A program made the translations under genes and the position numbers. From Dyella_A sp050749815 (GTDB lineage Bacteria; Pseudomonadota; Gammaproteobacteria; Xanthomonadales; Rhodanobacteraceae): a DNA stretch of 64,000 nucleotides. The stretch lies in assembly GCF_050749815.1 (NCBI RefSeq), contig NZ_CP192735.1:3596001-3660000 (forward strand), read 5' to 3'. Below the pieces are notes generated by a model, which was given only the letters and a program-made list of their open reading frames with translations, ran no database searches and was not told where the DNA came from. Positions 53,339 to 61,336 of this stretch are shown here, one piece after another (the first letter of the stretch is position 1; the number at the start of each line of letters is the position of its first letter).

Positions 53339-54391
53339 GTGTTCACCATCACCCTCCAGGCAACCGGCCACCGCTTCGCGGCGCAGCCGGGCGAGACCGT
53401 GCTCGAAGCCGCGCAGCGCGCCGGCATCGCGCTGCCGTACTCGTGCCGCTCCGGTGTGTGCGGCAGCTGCAAGGCGATCCTGCTCGAGGGCCAGGTGGAC
53501 TACCCGCGCCATCCGCCGCTGGCGCTGGATGCCGGCGAACGCGCGCACCACGCGGTACTGCTGTGCCAGGCCGTGCCCGCCAGCGACCTCACCATCGCCG
53601 CACGCGAAGTCGCCTCGGTGGAGGACATCGCCCGTCGCGCGCTCACCGTGCGCATCGTCGACAAGCGCCGGCTGGCGCCGGAGGTGGTCGGCCTGCGCCT
53701 GCGACCGGCGCCCGGCGAGCGCCCGCTGCGCCACCTGGCCGGGCAATACCTCGACGTGCTGCTCGACGACGGCAAGCGCCGCCCGTTCTCCATCGCCAAC
53801 ATGCCCGCACCCGACGGCAGCCTGGAGCTGCACGTGCGCCACGTCGCCGGCGGCGGCTTCACCTCATGGGTGAGCGAACGGGCGCAGGTGGGCGACACGC
53901 TGCGCATCGAAGGCCCGCTGGGCACCTTCGTGCCGCGCGAGGATTCCGAGCGACCGATGATCTTCATGGCCGGCGGCACCGGCTTCGCGCCGGTCAAGGC
54001 GGTGGTGGAGCACTTCCTCGCCCTCGGCACCCGCCGCGCCATCCGCGTCTACTGGGGCGCCCGCCAGAGCGGCGATCTCTACCTGCGCGCGCTGGCCGAA
54101 CAGTGGCAGCGCGACGCGCACGATCTGCTGTTCATCCCCGTGCTCTCCGAAGCCTGTGACGCGCACACGCGCGTGGGCCTGGTGCACGACGCCCTGCTCG
54201 CCGACCACCCGGATCTCAGCGCCCACGACCTCTACATGAGCGGCCCACCCGCCATGATCGACGCCGCCCGCCACCGCTTCGTCGACGCCGGCCTGCCGGA
54301 AGACCGGCTCTACTACGACTCGTTCGAATACGCGCCGGATGTGCTGGCGCAGATTCTGGCGGGACGGGCGGGTATTAGGGCCGAGGGCTAG
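53339..54391 (+). CDS. 2Fe-2S ferredoxin-flavin reductase (AscD / phenol hydroxylase reductase type)
   Basis: A 350-aa electron-transfer protein: a plant-type 2Fe-2S domain (SCRSGVCGSCKAIL with the fourth Cys in LLCQAV), an FAD domain (RRPFSIANMPAPDG), and an NAD(P)H domain (FMAGGTGFAPVKA, with YMSGPPAMI near the end). Such proteins feed electrons to a dehydrase or oxygenase; annotation as CDP-6-deoxyglucoseen reductase is common. The start is GTG at 53339; a longer frame upstream lacks homology. No partner enzyme is adjacent. It converges with the islet gene at a 19-bp gap. Confidence 0.9.
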   Translation: MFTITLQATGHRFAAQPGETVLEAAQRAGIALPYSCRSGVCGSCKAILLEGQVDYPRHPPLALDAGERAHHAVLLCQAVPASDLTIAAREVASVEDIARRALTVRIVDKRRLAPEVVGLRLRPAPGERPLRHLAGQYLDVLLDDGKRRPFSIANMPAPDGSLELHVRHVAGGGFTSWVSERAQVGDTLRIEGPLGTFVPREDSERPMIFMAGGTGFAPVKAVVEHFLALGTRRAIRVYWGARQSGDLYLRALAEQWQRDAHDLLFIPVLSEACDAHTRVGLVHDALLADHPDLSAHDLYMSGPPAMIDAARHRFVDAGLPEDRLYYDSFEYAPDVLAQILAGRAGIRAEG

Positions 54392-54410
54392 GGCAGCGCT
54401 GCGGAGCGAT

Positions 54411-54806
54411 TCAACGCCCGTTGCGGTGCGTTCGCTTTCCGATCACCCATCCAAGCGAGAGCACATAGCGGCTCCCGCCAGCCACCTTCGTGACACTGTG
54501 CTCGCAGGCATCTGGGCGGAACAGCTTGATCCGCCGGCTGGCAAAAATCGGCGACGCACAGACGAAATCGCCGCCCAACTTCGGTGACTTGAGCACGAGA
54601 TTGAGCCGGTAGTGCCGCCCCTCTGTCACCGGATCGGTGTGCGGGGGAATCTCCGAGCCCTCGGGATAGCGGATGAGGTAGCTGTCGAACGGCAGCGGCC
54701 AGCGCCCGGTGAGCAGGAGCATCTTGTCGTAGCCGCTGCCTTGGCGGCCCTTCTGCCAGCGGAAAGCCTGGGCGAGGTAGGAGCGGATCGTGAGTTCGGT
54801 GCTCAT
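54411..54806 (-). CDS. Small 2-oxoglutarate/Fe(II) oxygenase-like protein
   Basis: A 131-aa protein with the core of a prolyl-hydroxylase-like 2OG-Fe(II) oxygenase: His56 and Asp58 in EIPPHTDP, distal His103 in CEHSVTKV, and Arg113 in GGSRYVLSLGW for 2-oxoglutarate. It is shorter than most relatives but keeps every ligand. The gene stands in an AT-richer islet. The start at 54806 follows a GTTAGGA element. The substrate is unknown. Confidence 0.75.
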   Translation of the reverse strand: MSTELTIRSYLAQAFRWQKGRQGSGYDKMLLLTGRWPLPFDSYLIRYPEGSEIPPHTDPVTEGRHYRLNLVLKSPKLGGDFVCASPIFASRRIKLFRPDACEHSVTKVAGGSRYVLSLGWVIGKRTHRNGR

Positions 54807-54922
54807 CGGCGCTTTGGCCTCCTAACGTTAGTGAAGTAGCAGCGCCGAGATCGATCGACCTCTGGGTGCCTTCAGCGGTCGCGCTGGACTCTCGGGAAGT
54901 GAGCCCGGCCCTGTTCGCTGTC

Positions 54923-55648
54923 TTACAAGCGACGGATTCTGTCCTCTAACGGGTCGCCGCCCTGATAGCCAGAGACAAATGACCAGCCAGCAAAAAGTTG
55001 CCAGTAGAAGCCGAGTACTTCTTCAACTCCGTCGTAGCTCAAATCCCAGTTCTTGGTTCTTAGAAGTGACTTGGTGATGCGGCGAGTGAACGCGTGAAGT
55101 TCCGGTTCTTGGATGTCGATTCTTGTGGTGGCGTACTGCAACTCGCTATGTAGAATTTCAGACTCCATCTTTATCTGCGTTAAGTGATGTTCCTCGATGT
55201 TATTCATTATGTATTGCGTCCTGTCCTGGCCGGACACTCCCGAGGGTGCTTTGAAGTAGTCCTTAAATTCAGGCGCATTCATCAGTTTGGCGGCAAGCTC
55301 TGGGTCGATGGTTCCGTGCAGAATTCCTAGAAATATATAGATGACTTCTTGCTTGTAGTGTAGGTAAGTTTCAAGAAGGTGAGCACGAATACGCACCTTC
55401 TGTTCGTAGGCTGGAACTCTTACCAACAAGTAGAACATTACGACTGAGGAAATTACGCCCGCAGAAAGATTGAAAATAATCTCGTTTCCCGCCTTGAACT
55501 GGTAAAACACAGGCGCCAAAGACGTTGCTGCAATCCAAGATGCAAGTGGGTCTGAGGATGCTGCCGTCATTAGATAGACGGCGACGAGGCACGTCAGCAG
55601 TAGAACTGCGTCGAACTTGTTTTTTCGCAAGAAGCGCAAGATTTTCAT
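54923..55648 (-). CDS. Unrecognised two-helix membrane protein (241 aa)
   Basis: A 241-aa protein with two N-terminal membrane helices (about residues 13-30 and 54-77) and a helical cytoplasmic region with several Tyr and acidic stretches, and Trp residues near the end (GFYWQLFAGWSF). I do not recognise the family. The base composition is clearly AT-richer than the neighbours, and codons such as TTA, AAT and GAA are frequent, so it is probably acquired. The ATG at 55648 has AGG upstream; a TTG ten codons earlier is possible. GTTAGGT sits five bases before the start. Confidence 0.7.
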   Translation of the reverse strand: MKILRFLRKNKFDAVLLLTCLVAVYLMTAASSDPLASWIAATSLAPVFYQFKAGNEIIFNLSAGVISSVVMFYLLVRVPAYEQKVRIRAHLLETYLHYKQEVIYIFLGILHGTIDPELAAKLMNAPEFKDYFKAPSGVSGQDRTQYIMNNIEEHHLTQIKMESEILHSELQYATTRIDIQEPELHAFTRRITKSLLRTKNWDLSYDGVEEVLGFYWQLFAGWSFVSGYQGGDPLEDRIRRL

Positions 55649-55803
55649 GTGAGACCTAACGCTGAAATTGAGCAGCAAAATCCTAGGTCAGAGTCGACCT
55701 TCGTTCGCCGCTTGTTCAAATGATGTCAGCGCGGGAGGCAGGTCGCCACCCGAATTTAGCGGTCGCCCGACGAGCCGGCGCAGCGCGCCGGCAGCGATGC
55801 GGA

Positions 55804-55842
55804 ACAAAAAAACCCGCTTCGGCGGTTGCCTTGGCGGGTTTT
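55804..55842 (-). terminator. Rho-independent terminator of the rhodanese gene
   Basis: AAAACCCGC at 55809-55817 pairs with GCGGGTTTT at 55834-55842. On the minus strand the stem is followed by seven Ts (complement of 55804-55810). It lies 55 bases past the rhodanese stop and ends the thioesterase-lipoprotein-rhodanese run. The plus-strand reading also has GTTTT. Confidence 0.88.
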
Positions 55843-55896
55843 CATAGGTCCGAGCGCGATGCTGGACCTGACGTTACTCGCGCGGGACGCGTCGCC

Positions 55897-56337
55897 TTAC
55901 TTCCCCTTCGCCACCGGCAACTGCGCCTGGGTCCACGCGCCCATGCCGCCGCCGAGGAAGTAGACCTTCTGGAAGCCGGCTTTCACCAGGCGCTGGGCCG
56001 CGCCCTGGGCGGTCTGGCCGGCGCGGCAGATGACGACCACCGGCAGGTCCTTGGCCTTGGCCAGGTCCTTGCTCTCCGGGTCGAACTGGCTCATCAGCAC
56101 GTGCTTGGCGCCGGGGATGTGGCCCTTCTCGTAGCTGTCGCGCGGGGAGATATCCACCAGCAGCGGGTTCTCGCGGTTCATCAGCAGGGTGAGGCCGGCC
56201 GGCGTGAGCTCCTTGTACTTGCGCAGCAGGGTCATCAGTTGGGTGACGATCACCGCCACCAGCAGGATCACGAACAGCGCCGAGAGCGCGATATGGTTGC
56301 CCACGAAGGTGGGCAGCTTGTGCAGGAAATCGTTCAT
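55897..56337 (-). CDS. Membrane-anchored rhodanese (YibN-like)
   Basis: A 146-aa protein: an N-terminal helix (IALSALFVILLVAVIVTQLM) anchors a single rhodanese domain with LLVDISPRDSYEKGHIPGA and the catalytic Cys104 in VVICRAGQTA. It would carry a persulfide or transfer sulfur, facing the cytoplasm if like YibN. A strong terminator follows. The lipoprotein gene is 79 bases upstream on the same strand. Confidence 0.92.
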   Translation of the reverse strand: MNDFLHKLPTFVGNHIALSALFVILLVAVIVTQLMTLLRKYKELTPAGLTLLMNRENPLLVDISPRDSYEKGHIPGAKHVLMSQFDPESKDLAKAKDLPVVVICRAGQTAQGAAQRLVKAGFQKVYFLGGGMGAWTQAQLPVAKGK

Positions 56338-56416
56338 GGGTGCTTCGCTGGGGCAGCCGCAGGCCGCGGGAGTGGGGCGGAAAACCCGCGATTATACGGG
56401 CAGCGGGGCCTGGCGC

Positions 56417-56833
56417 TCAGCGCGCGGTGGTGAGATCGGGCAGGCCGCTGGTGAGCCACCAGTGCTTGGCCTCGGGGTCGTAGCGCCAGGTCTGCTTGTC
56501 GACCAGGGTGCGCTCGGCCTGCGTGTTGAGGTTGACGATGCCGATGCGCACCACCTGCTGCGCCTCGTTTTCGCCGGTGGGCACCGGGCCCTGGCCATCG
56601 TCGTAGTCGCTGACGCGGTACTGCTTGAAGCGCGACAGCTCGATGGGTGTGAGCGGATGCGCCTCGCGCACCTTGGGGTCGACGAACTGCTCGGCGTTGG
56701 CGAAGTCGCCCCAGCGCACGGTGCTGCCGTAGGCGTTGAGGGTGGCGGTGAGCGTGGTGTTGCGCTTGTCGGTGGCGCAGCCGGCGAGCAGCACGAGGCC
56801 GGCGAGGGCGCACAGGGTGGCGATGCGGCGCAT
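56417..56833 (-). CDS. Putative lipoprotein
   Basis: A 138-aa lipoprotein with signal MRRIATLCALAGLVLLAGC (lipobox LAGC). The rest has conserved-looking blocks (VVRIGIVNLNTQAERTLVDKQTW, WRYDPEAKHWWLTSGLPDL) but no recognised domain. The start at 56833 gives the signal; the frame upstream is charged. Function unknown. It lies between the thioesterase and the rhodanese. Confidence 0.8.
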   Translation of the reverse strand: MRRIATLCALAGLVLLAGCATDKRNTTLTATLNAYGSTVRWGDFANAEQFVDPKVREAHPLTPIELSRFKQYRVSDYDDGQGPVPTGENEAQQVVRIGIVNLNTQAERTLVDKQTWRYDPEAKHWWLTSGLPDLTTAR

Positions 56834-56905
56834 GGAGTGGATCTCCCGGAGAAAGGCCCGGGCATTGTGCCGCATGCCGCCGGGCGGGCAAGCCCGCGGC
56901 ATCGC

Positions 56906-57415
56906 TCAGGGCTGCGCGCGGCGCTTGGCGACGAAGCGCGCCGACAGCGTGGCCGCCGGCTTGCCGGGCGTGCCCGGTACTTCGCAGGCCACCTCGATGC
57001 GGGCGCGGCCGCGGGCGGCCAGCGTGTCGAAGAAGGCGGTCCAGTCCGCCTCCGGCGCCAGCTGCGCATCGGCGCGGAAGTCGTCCCACACCGGCGCGAG
57101 GTAGCGCACGGTGGACTCGCCCACGAACAGGTCGCAATCGTCGCCGCGGCGCCGCAGCGCCAGTTCCACCAGCGCCCAGCCGGCCAGCGTCATCAGGCTC
57201 ACCAGGCTGCCGCCGAACGCGCAACCCTTGTCGTTGACGTTGGGCGCCAGCGGCACCGCCAGGCTCAGGCGATCGTGCGACCAGGCCTGCAGCGAGGGCT
57301 CCATCGCGCGGGCGAGCGGGATCTCGTCGCGGATGAACTGCACCAGCGCTTCGGCCAGGGCGAGTTCGGCCGCGTCGTCGGCGGGATGCGGGGCGGAGGA
57401 AGGGGCGGCAGACAT
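56906..57415 (-). CDS. YiiD C-terminal-type thioesterase
   Basis: A 169-aa hotdog-fold protein of the YiiD_C group: LSLAVPLAPNVNDKGCAFGGSLVSLMTLAGWALVELAL is the typical core, with a following DLFVGESTVRYLAPV. It is a putative acyl-CoA or acyl-carrier thioesterase. It is divergent from hemD; a TACACT -10 (complement of 57475-57480) is possible upstream. The first gene of the run ending at the rhodanese terminator. Confidence 0.85.
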   Translation of the reverse strand: MSAAPSSAPHPADDAAELALAEALVQFIRDEIPLARAMEPSLQAWSHDRLSLAVPLAPNVNDKGCAFGGSLVSLMTLAGWALVELALRRRGDDCDLFVGESTVRYLAPVWDDFRADAQLAPEADWTAFFDTLAARGRARIEVACEVPGTPGKPAATLSARFVAKRRAQP

Positions 57416-57474
57416 GGCGTGACTCGTGGCGGGGATGGATCACTGCCGCACGTCGGGGCGCGGCAGGGCGGATC

Positions 57475-57500
57475 AGTGTACGGCCCATCGCGGCTAGACT
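57475..57500. promoter_or_regulatory. Divergent -10 elements between thioesterase and hemD
   Basis: TACACT on the minus strand (complement of 57475-57480) faces the thioesterase, and TAGACT at 57495-57500 faces hemD. Neither has a good -35 at 17 or 18 bases. The leader to hemD would be about 57 bases. Confidence 0.3.
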
Positions 57501-57563
57501 GCGACGCACGAAAGCCGTACCTGCCTGTCTCTCTACGTTGCCCACCGCCCACGGGACGCACGC

Positions 57564-58340
57564 ATGACCCAGCCCGAAGCGCCGCATGACTTGCATGGCC
57601 GCGTGGTGGTGATCACCCGTCCGGTGGGTGCCGCCGCCGCGATGATGCGTCGGGTGCGCGCAGCCGGCGGTCGTCCGCTGCACGTGCCGGGCATGGCGCT
57701 GCGCACGATCGACGATGCGGCCACCCGCGCGGCGCTGGCTGCTGCGCTGCGCGCCGAGCGGGTGATCTTCACCAGCCCGGCCGCGGTGCGCCTGGCCCAT
57801 GCGCTGCATCCGCTGCCGGCCGATTGCCCCGCCATCGGCGTGGGCCAGGGCACGGCGCGCGCGTTGTCGCGTGCCGGCGTGCGGGTGCCGCTGGCGCCGT
57901 CGCGGCAGGACAGTGAAGGCGTGCTTTCACTACCTGCGCTGCAATCGCTGCGTGGCACCTCGGTGGCCCTGATCGGCGGCGAAGGCGGGCGCGGGTTGTT
58001 GCGCGAAGCGCTGGCGGCGCGCGGCGCCGAGCTGCGCGAGGTGCACGTCTACAAGCGGGTGCCGCCGCGGCTGGATCGGAGGCATGTGGAGCCCTTGCTG
58101 CACGCGCTGCCACCGGACGCGTGTGTGCTGCTGTCCAGCGCCGAGGCGATCGGCCACCTGCGCCAGCAGTTGCCGCCGGACGCGTGGACGGCGCTGCGCG
58201 AGATCACCGCCGTAGTAAGCAGCGCGCGGCTGCGGGCGATTGCGCGCGAAGCGGGCTGGACGCGGCTGGTGCTGGCGCGGTCGGCGCTGCCGGCCGATCT
58301 GGTGGCGGCAGCAGCCGGGGCGGACGTCGCGGATGGCTGA
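57564..58340 (+). CDS. hemD: Uroporphyrinogen-III synthase
   Basis: HemD, 258 aa, cyclises hydroxymethylbilane to uroporphyrinogen III. The family is weakly conserved; the evidence is the two-domain pattern VVVITRPVGAAAAMMRRVRAAGG, ERVIFTSPAAVRLA, ALIGGEGGRGLLREALAARGAELREVHVYKR and VLLSSAEAIGHL, and the following hemX and hemY genes. hemC is not next to it in this window. The 226-bp gap to hemX holds no convincing gene. Confidence 0.9.
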   Translation: MTQPEAPHDLHGRVVVITRPVGAAAAMMRRVRAAGGRPLHVPGMALRTIDDAATRAALAAALRAERVIFTSPAAVRLAHALHPLPADCPAIGVGQGTARALSRAGVRVPLAPSRQDSEGVLSLPALQSLRGTSVALIGGEGGRGLLREALAARGAELREVHVYKRVPPRLDRRHVEPLLHALPPDACVLLSSAEAIGHLRQQLPPDAWTALREITAVVSSARLRAIAREAGWTRLVLARSALPADLVAAAAGADVADG

Positions 58341-58554
58341 GGTTGGCGTGATCGGCAATCGTCTGCGCAGGCGGCGACGTGGTGCCCGGTCTTTTGCAGA
58401 TGAATTGCGGGGAGTCTTCGCGTTGGCCGACTGCATGACCAGCCCCGTTCGAATATTCGCCGGCCGATGACGGCTCCACAGGCCGTGAAGCGGCCTTCAA
58501 ACAGACCTGAGGGACGGGCTCCGCAGCCCGGCCAACTCGAGTGCGACAGGCTGC

Positions 58555-58560
58555 TAGCAT
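58555..58560 (+). promoter_or_regulatory. Possible -10 of hemX, leaderless transcript
   Basis: TAGCAT lies six bases before the hemX ATG, so a transcript from it would begin at or near the A of the start codon. No clear -35 or ribosome site is present. Confidence 0.25.
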
Positions 58561-58566
58561 GCGCGC

Positions 58567-59667
58567 ATGAACAACGACGCCACTTCCCACGAGTCCGCCG
58601 CGCCCGCGGCGAGCGTTCCGTCTCCGGCCCGCACGGCCTCGCCGCGCGCGCCCGAACCGCGATCCCACGGCGGCGCGTTGGCGCTGGCAGTGCTGCTCTC
58701 GCTGATCGCCGCTGGCGGCGCCGGTTACGTGGGCTGGCAGCAGTGGCAGCAGGCCCGCGCGAACGCGGCGGCGAGCCAAACGCTGGATGGCCTGAGCACC
58801 CGCACCGCGACGCTGGAAAGCACGCTGCAGTCGATGGATGCCGAGCGCCGCACGCTGCGCGAGCGCCTGCGCGACGCCGACGACGTCAACCGCGGCATGC
58901 GCGAGGAACTGCTCGGTCAGAACGAGCGCCTGCGCAACCTGGAGGACGCGGTGGCCAAGCTGTCGGAGAAGAGCCTCTCCGGCCACGACGCGATGCTGCT
59001 GGACGAGACCGAATCCCTGCTGCGGATGGGCAAGGAACGTTACGAGCTGTTCCACGACGCCGACGGCGCGGCCAAGGCCTATGCCCTGGCCGATCAGGCG
59101 CTGTCGTCGGTGGATGACGGCGCGTTCTCCGGCCTTCGCCAGAGCGTAGCCGCCGAGCGCGAGGCGCTGGAGCAGCGCGCCAGCGTGCATGCCGACGCCA
59201 CGCTGCAGCGGCTGCAGCAACTGCGCGGTGCGCTCGGCGATCTGCCGCTGAAGCCGCTGGATGCGCCTGCCGCGACGAACGCCGACGGCGTGTGGGCGCG
59301 CATCGGTCACGCGCTGGCCGGCGTGGTCAGCATCGAGCGCGACAACGGTGCGCCGATGGCGGTCGCCGACGCGCGACTCACCCGCGAGCTGGTGGCGCTG
59401 GATCTGGCGCATGCCGAATCGGCGCTGCTGGCGCGCGACGAGGCGGGCTACCTCGGCGCGCTGCAGCGCGCCCAGGCCGGCCTCGCCGCGCAGTTCGACG
59501 GCAACGCCGCCGCGGTGAAGCAGGCCCAGGACACGCTGGCCGAGTTGGCGAAAACGGCGCAGCCGTCCAAGCCGGTGGAGCTGGGCGCTGCGCTCACTGA
59601 ACTGCGCAACTTGCGCGCCGTGCACGCGCTCAAGCCGGCCGCGGCGCCGGCGGGAGCGAAGCCGTGA
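58567..59667 (+). CDS. hemX: HemX-like membrane protein
   Basis: HemX, 366 aa, encoded with hemD and hemY. A cytoplasmic Ala-rich N-terminus is followed by one membrane helix (LALAVLLSLIAAGGAGYVGW), a coiled coil (about residues 65-150), and a helical periplasmic region. It is often annotated as a uroporphyrinogen-III C-methyltransferase, but no methyltransferase motif is seen; the true role is unclear. Its stop overlaps the hemY GTG start. Confidence 0.9.
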   Translation: MNNDATSHESAAPAASVPSPARTASPRAPEPRSHGGALALAVLLSLIAAGGAGYVGWQQWQQARANAAASQTLDGLSTRTATLESTLQSMDAERRTLRERLRDADDVNRGMREELLGQNERLRNLEDAVAKLSEKSLSGHDAMLLDETESLLRMGKERYELFHDADGAAKAYALADQALSSVDDGAFSGLRQSVAAEREALEQRASVHADATLQRLQQLRGALGDLPLKPLDAPAATNADGVWARIGHALAGVVSIERDNGAPMAVADARLTRELVALDLAHAESALLARDEAGYLGALQRAQAGLAAQFDGNAAAVKQAQDTLAELAKTAQPSKPVELGAALTELRNLRAVHALKPAAAPAGAKP

Positions 59668-60917
59668 AGCTGTGGCGCTGGATTCTCCTGCTGGTGCTGA
59701 TCGCGGCGCTGGCCGCGTTCGGCTGGCACTGGATCGCCGAAGACCCCGGCTACGTGCTGGTGCGCCTGCGCGGCTGGCGCGTGCAGACCACGGTGCTCGC
59801 CGCGGTGGTGATCCTGCTGCTGGCCTGGGGTGTGTTCGGCGCGCTGTGGCAACTGGTGCGCTGGCCGTTCGGCGCGCTGACCCGTCGCCATCGCCGGCTC
59901 AGCCGCCGCCGTCTCGCCGACGGCCTGGTGGCCCTGGCCGAGGGGCGTAATGGCGATGCGGAGCGCGACCTGTCGCGCGCCTCGCGGCTGGACGCGCTGC
60001 AGGGCCCGGCCCTGCTGGCGGCGGCCGAAGCGGCGGCGCGGCGCGGGGAATCCACCCGCGCGTTGGAATCGCTCAACCAGGCCGCGCAGTCGGTGCCGCA
60101 GGCCGCACGGGTGCTGCGCGCCGCGCTGCTGCGCCGTGACGGCAAGCCGGCCGAAGCGGTGGCCTTGCTGGCGCCGGAAGCGGACAACGGCAGCCTGCCT
60201 CCGGGCGGCTGGCGCGAGCTGGCGCTGGCCGCGCTGGCCGCCGGCGACACCCGCCGCGCGCGCGCCGCGCTGGCACCGCTGCAGAAGAGCGCCGCGCTGG
60301 GCAGCCGCAACTATCAGGCGCTGGAAAACCAGGTGCTGGTGGCCAGCGTGCAGTCCGCCGCCGATGCCGCCGCGCTCAACACGCTGTGGTCGCAGCTGCC
60401 GAAGAACCAGCGCCGAGCGCCGGTGGTGGTCGAAGCCTACGCGCGCCGCGCGGCGGAGCTGGGTATGATCCTGCCGGCGATGGACGAGCTGGAGTCGGCG
60501 CTGCGCCGCGAGTGGTCATCCTCGCTGGTGCAGGTGTGGGGCGCGCTGGGCAACGAGGATCTGGAGGCCCGCCTGCGCCGCGCCGAAGGCTGGCTGGACG
60601 CCCACCCCAACGACGCCGGCCTGCTGCTCGCGCTGGGTCGCCTGTGCGTGAAGCTCAAGCTGTGGGGCAAGGCGCGCAAGCACCTGGAACGCTCGATCGC
60701 GCTCACGCCCAGTGCCGGCGCGTGGGAGGCACTGGCCGACATGTGGACCGGCCAGGGCGACGCCGTGATGGCGCAGCGCTGCTTCCGCAACGCGCTGGCG
60801 CTGACCCGCGGCGACGTGATCCAGAACGTGCCCACGGCGACGTCCGGCGTGATCGACACGCGGCCGATCGCGATCGAGGACCGCGACGAACACGGCGTGC
60901 CGCGCCTGCGCGAGTGA
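59664..60917 (+). CDS. hemY: HemY-like TPR membrane protein
   Basis: HemY of the proteobacterial type, 417 aa: two N-terminal helices (LWRWILLLVLIAALAAFGW and TTVLAAVVILLLAWGVFGAL) and a tetratricopeptide-like helical region through the rest (ALLAAAEAAARRGESTRAL and later repeats). It is an inner-membrane protein linked to late heme synthesis, not the protoporphyrinogen oxidase of the same symbol. The start is GTG at 59664 in GTGA overlap with hemX. It converges with the next gene at an 18-bp gap. Confidence 0.92.
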   Translation: MKLWRWILLLVLIAALAAFGWHWIAEDPGYVLVRLRGWRVQTTVLAAVVILLLAWGVFGALWQLVRWPFGALTRRHRRLSRRRLADGLVALAEGRNGDAERDLSRASRLDALQGPALLAAAEAAARRGESTRALESLNQAAQSVPQAARVLRAALLRRDGKPAEAVALLAPEADNGSLPPGGWRELALAALAAGDTRRARAALAPLQKSAALGSRNYQALENQVLVASVQSAADAAALNTLWSQLPKNQRRAPVVVEAYARRAAELGMILPAMDELESALRREWSSSLVQVWGALGNEDLEARLRRAEGWLDAHPNDAGLLLALGRLCVKLKLWGKARKHLERSIALTPSAGAWEALADMWTGQGDAVMAQRCFRNALALTRGDVIQNVPTATSGVIDTRPIAIEDRDEHGVPRLRE

Positions 60918-60935
60918 TGTTCGCGCAAGCGCGCT

Positions 60936-61274
60936 TCAGCGCACCGAGATCGCCCAGGCGATCATGCCCGCGCTGATCGCGGTGAGCGTGAGTGCGACCA
61001 GGAAGATCACGTCAGCCACCCGTTCCACCCGGTGATTGCGCTTGAGGTTGCGCGTGCGCAGCGCCCAGTAGGACAGCAGGCAGGCGATCAGGTAGAGGAT
61101 CGCGTCGCCGGCCAGCAGGTCGTCCACGAACAGGTCGGCTTTCCGCAGCGAGATCACCACGCGGATGATGCCGATGACGGTCAGGCATACGCCGACCATC
61201 CCGGCCGAGGCGGTGAAGATGTGCACGCACAGGTCGTGGTCCAGCAGGCGGCTGGACGGCTTGGATTCGGTCAT
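60936..61274 (-). CDS. Three-helix membrane protein (112 aa)
   Basis: A 112-aa protein with three predicted helices (IFTASAGMVGVCLTVIGIIRVV, ILYLIACLLSYWALRT, VIFLVALTLTAISAGMIAWA) and a basic loop (RTRNLKRNHRVERVAD). No family name is certain. It has an ATG start at 61274 and lies 62 bases downstream of uvrD on the same strand. Confidence 0.75.
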   Translation of the reverse strand: MTESKPSSRLLDHDLCVHIFTASAGMVGVCLTVIGIIRVVISLRKADLFVDDLLAGDAILYLIACLLSYWALRTRNLKRNHRVERVADVIFLVALTLTAISAGMIAWAISVR

Positions 61275-61336
61275 GGCTTGCCGACGCCCGACGTTGCGAA
61301 AACCGGGCGTTGGACAACAGCTCTCGCCGGACTACT

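Noticed and set aside
58334..58470. A 45-codon frame in the gap after hemD, with an ATG overlapping the hemD stop
   Set aside because: The product (MAEVGVIGNRLRRRRRGARS and on) is Arg-rich with no recognisable features, there is no ribosome site, and the frame is what a GC-rich gap would give by chance.
61284..61310. ACGCCCG/CGGGCGT 7-bp inverted repeat just upstream of the 112-aa membrane gene
   Set aside because: Weak stem with a 13-base loop and no T-run; it could be chance or part of a leader, and I see no further support.
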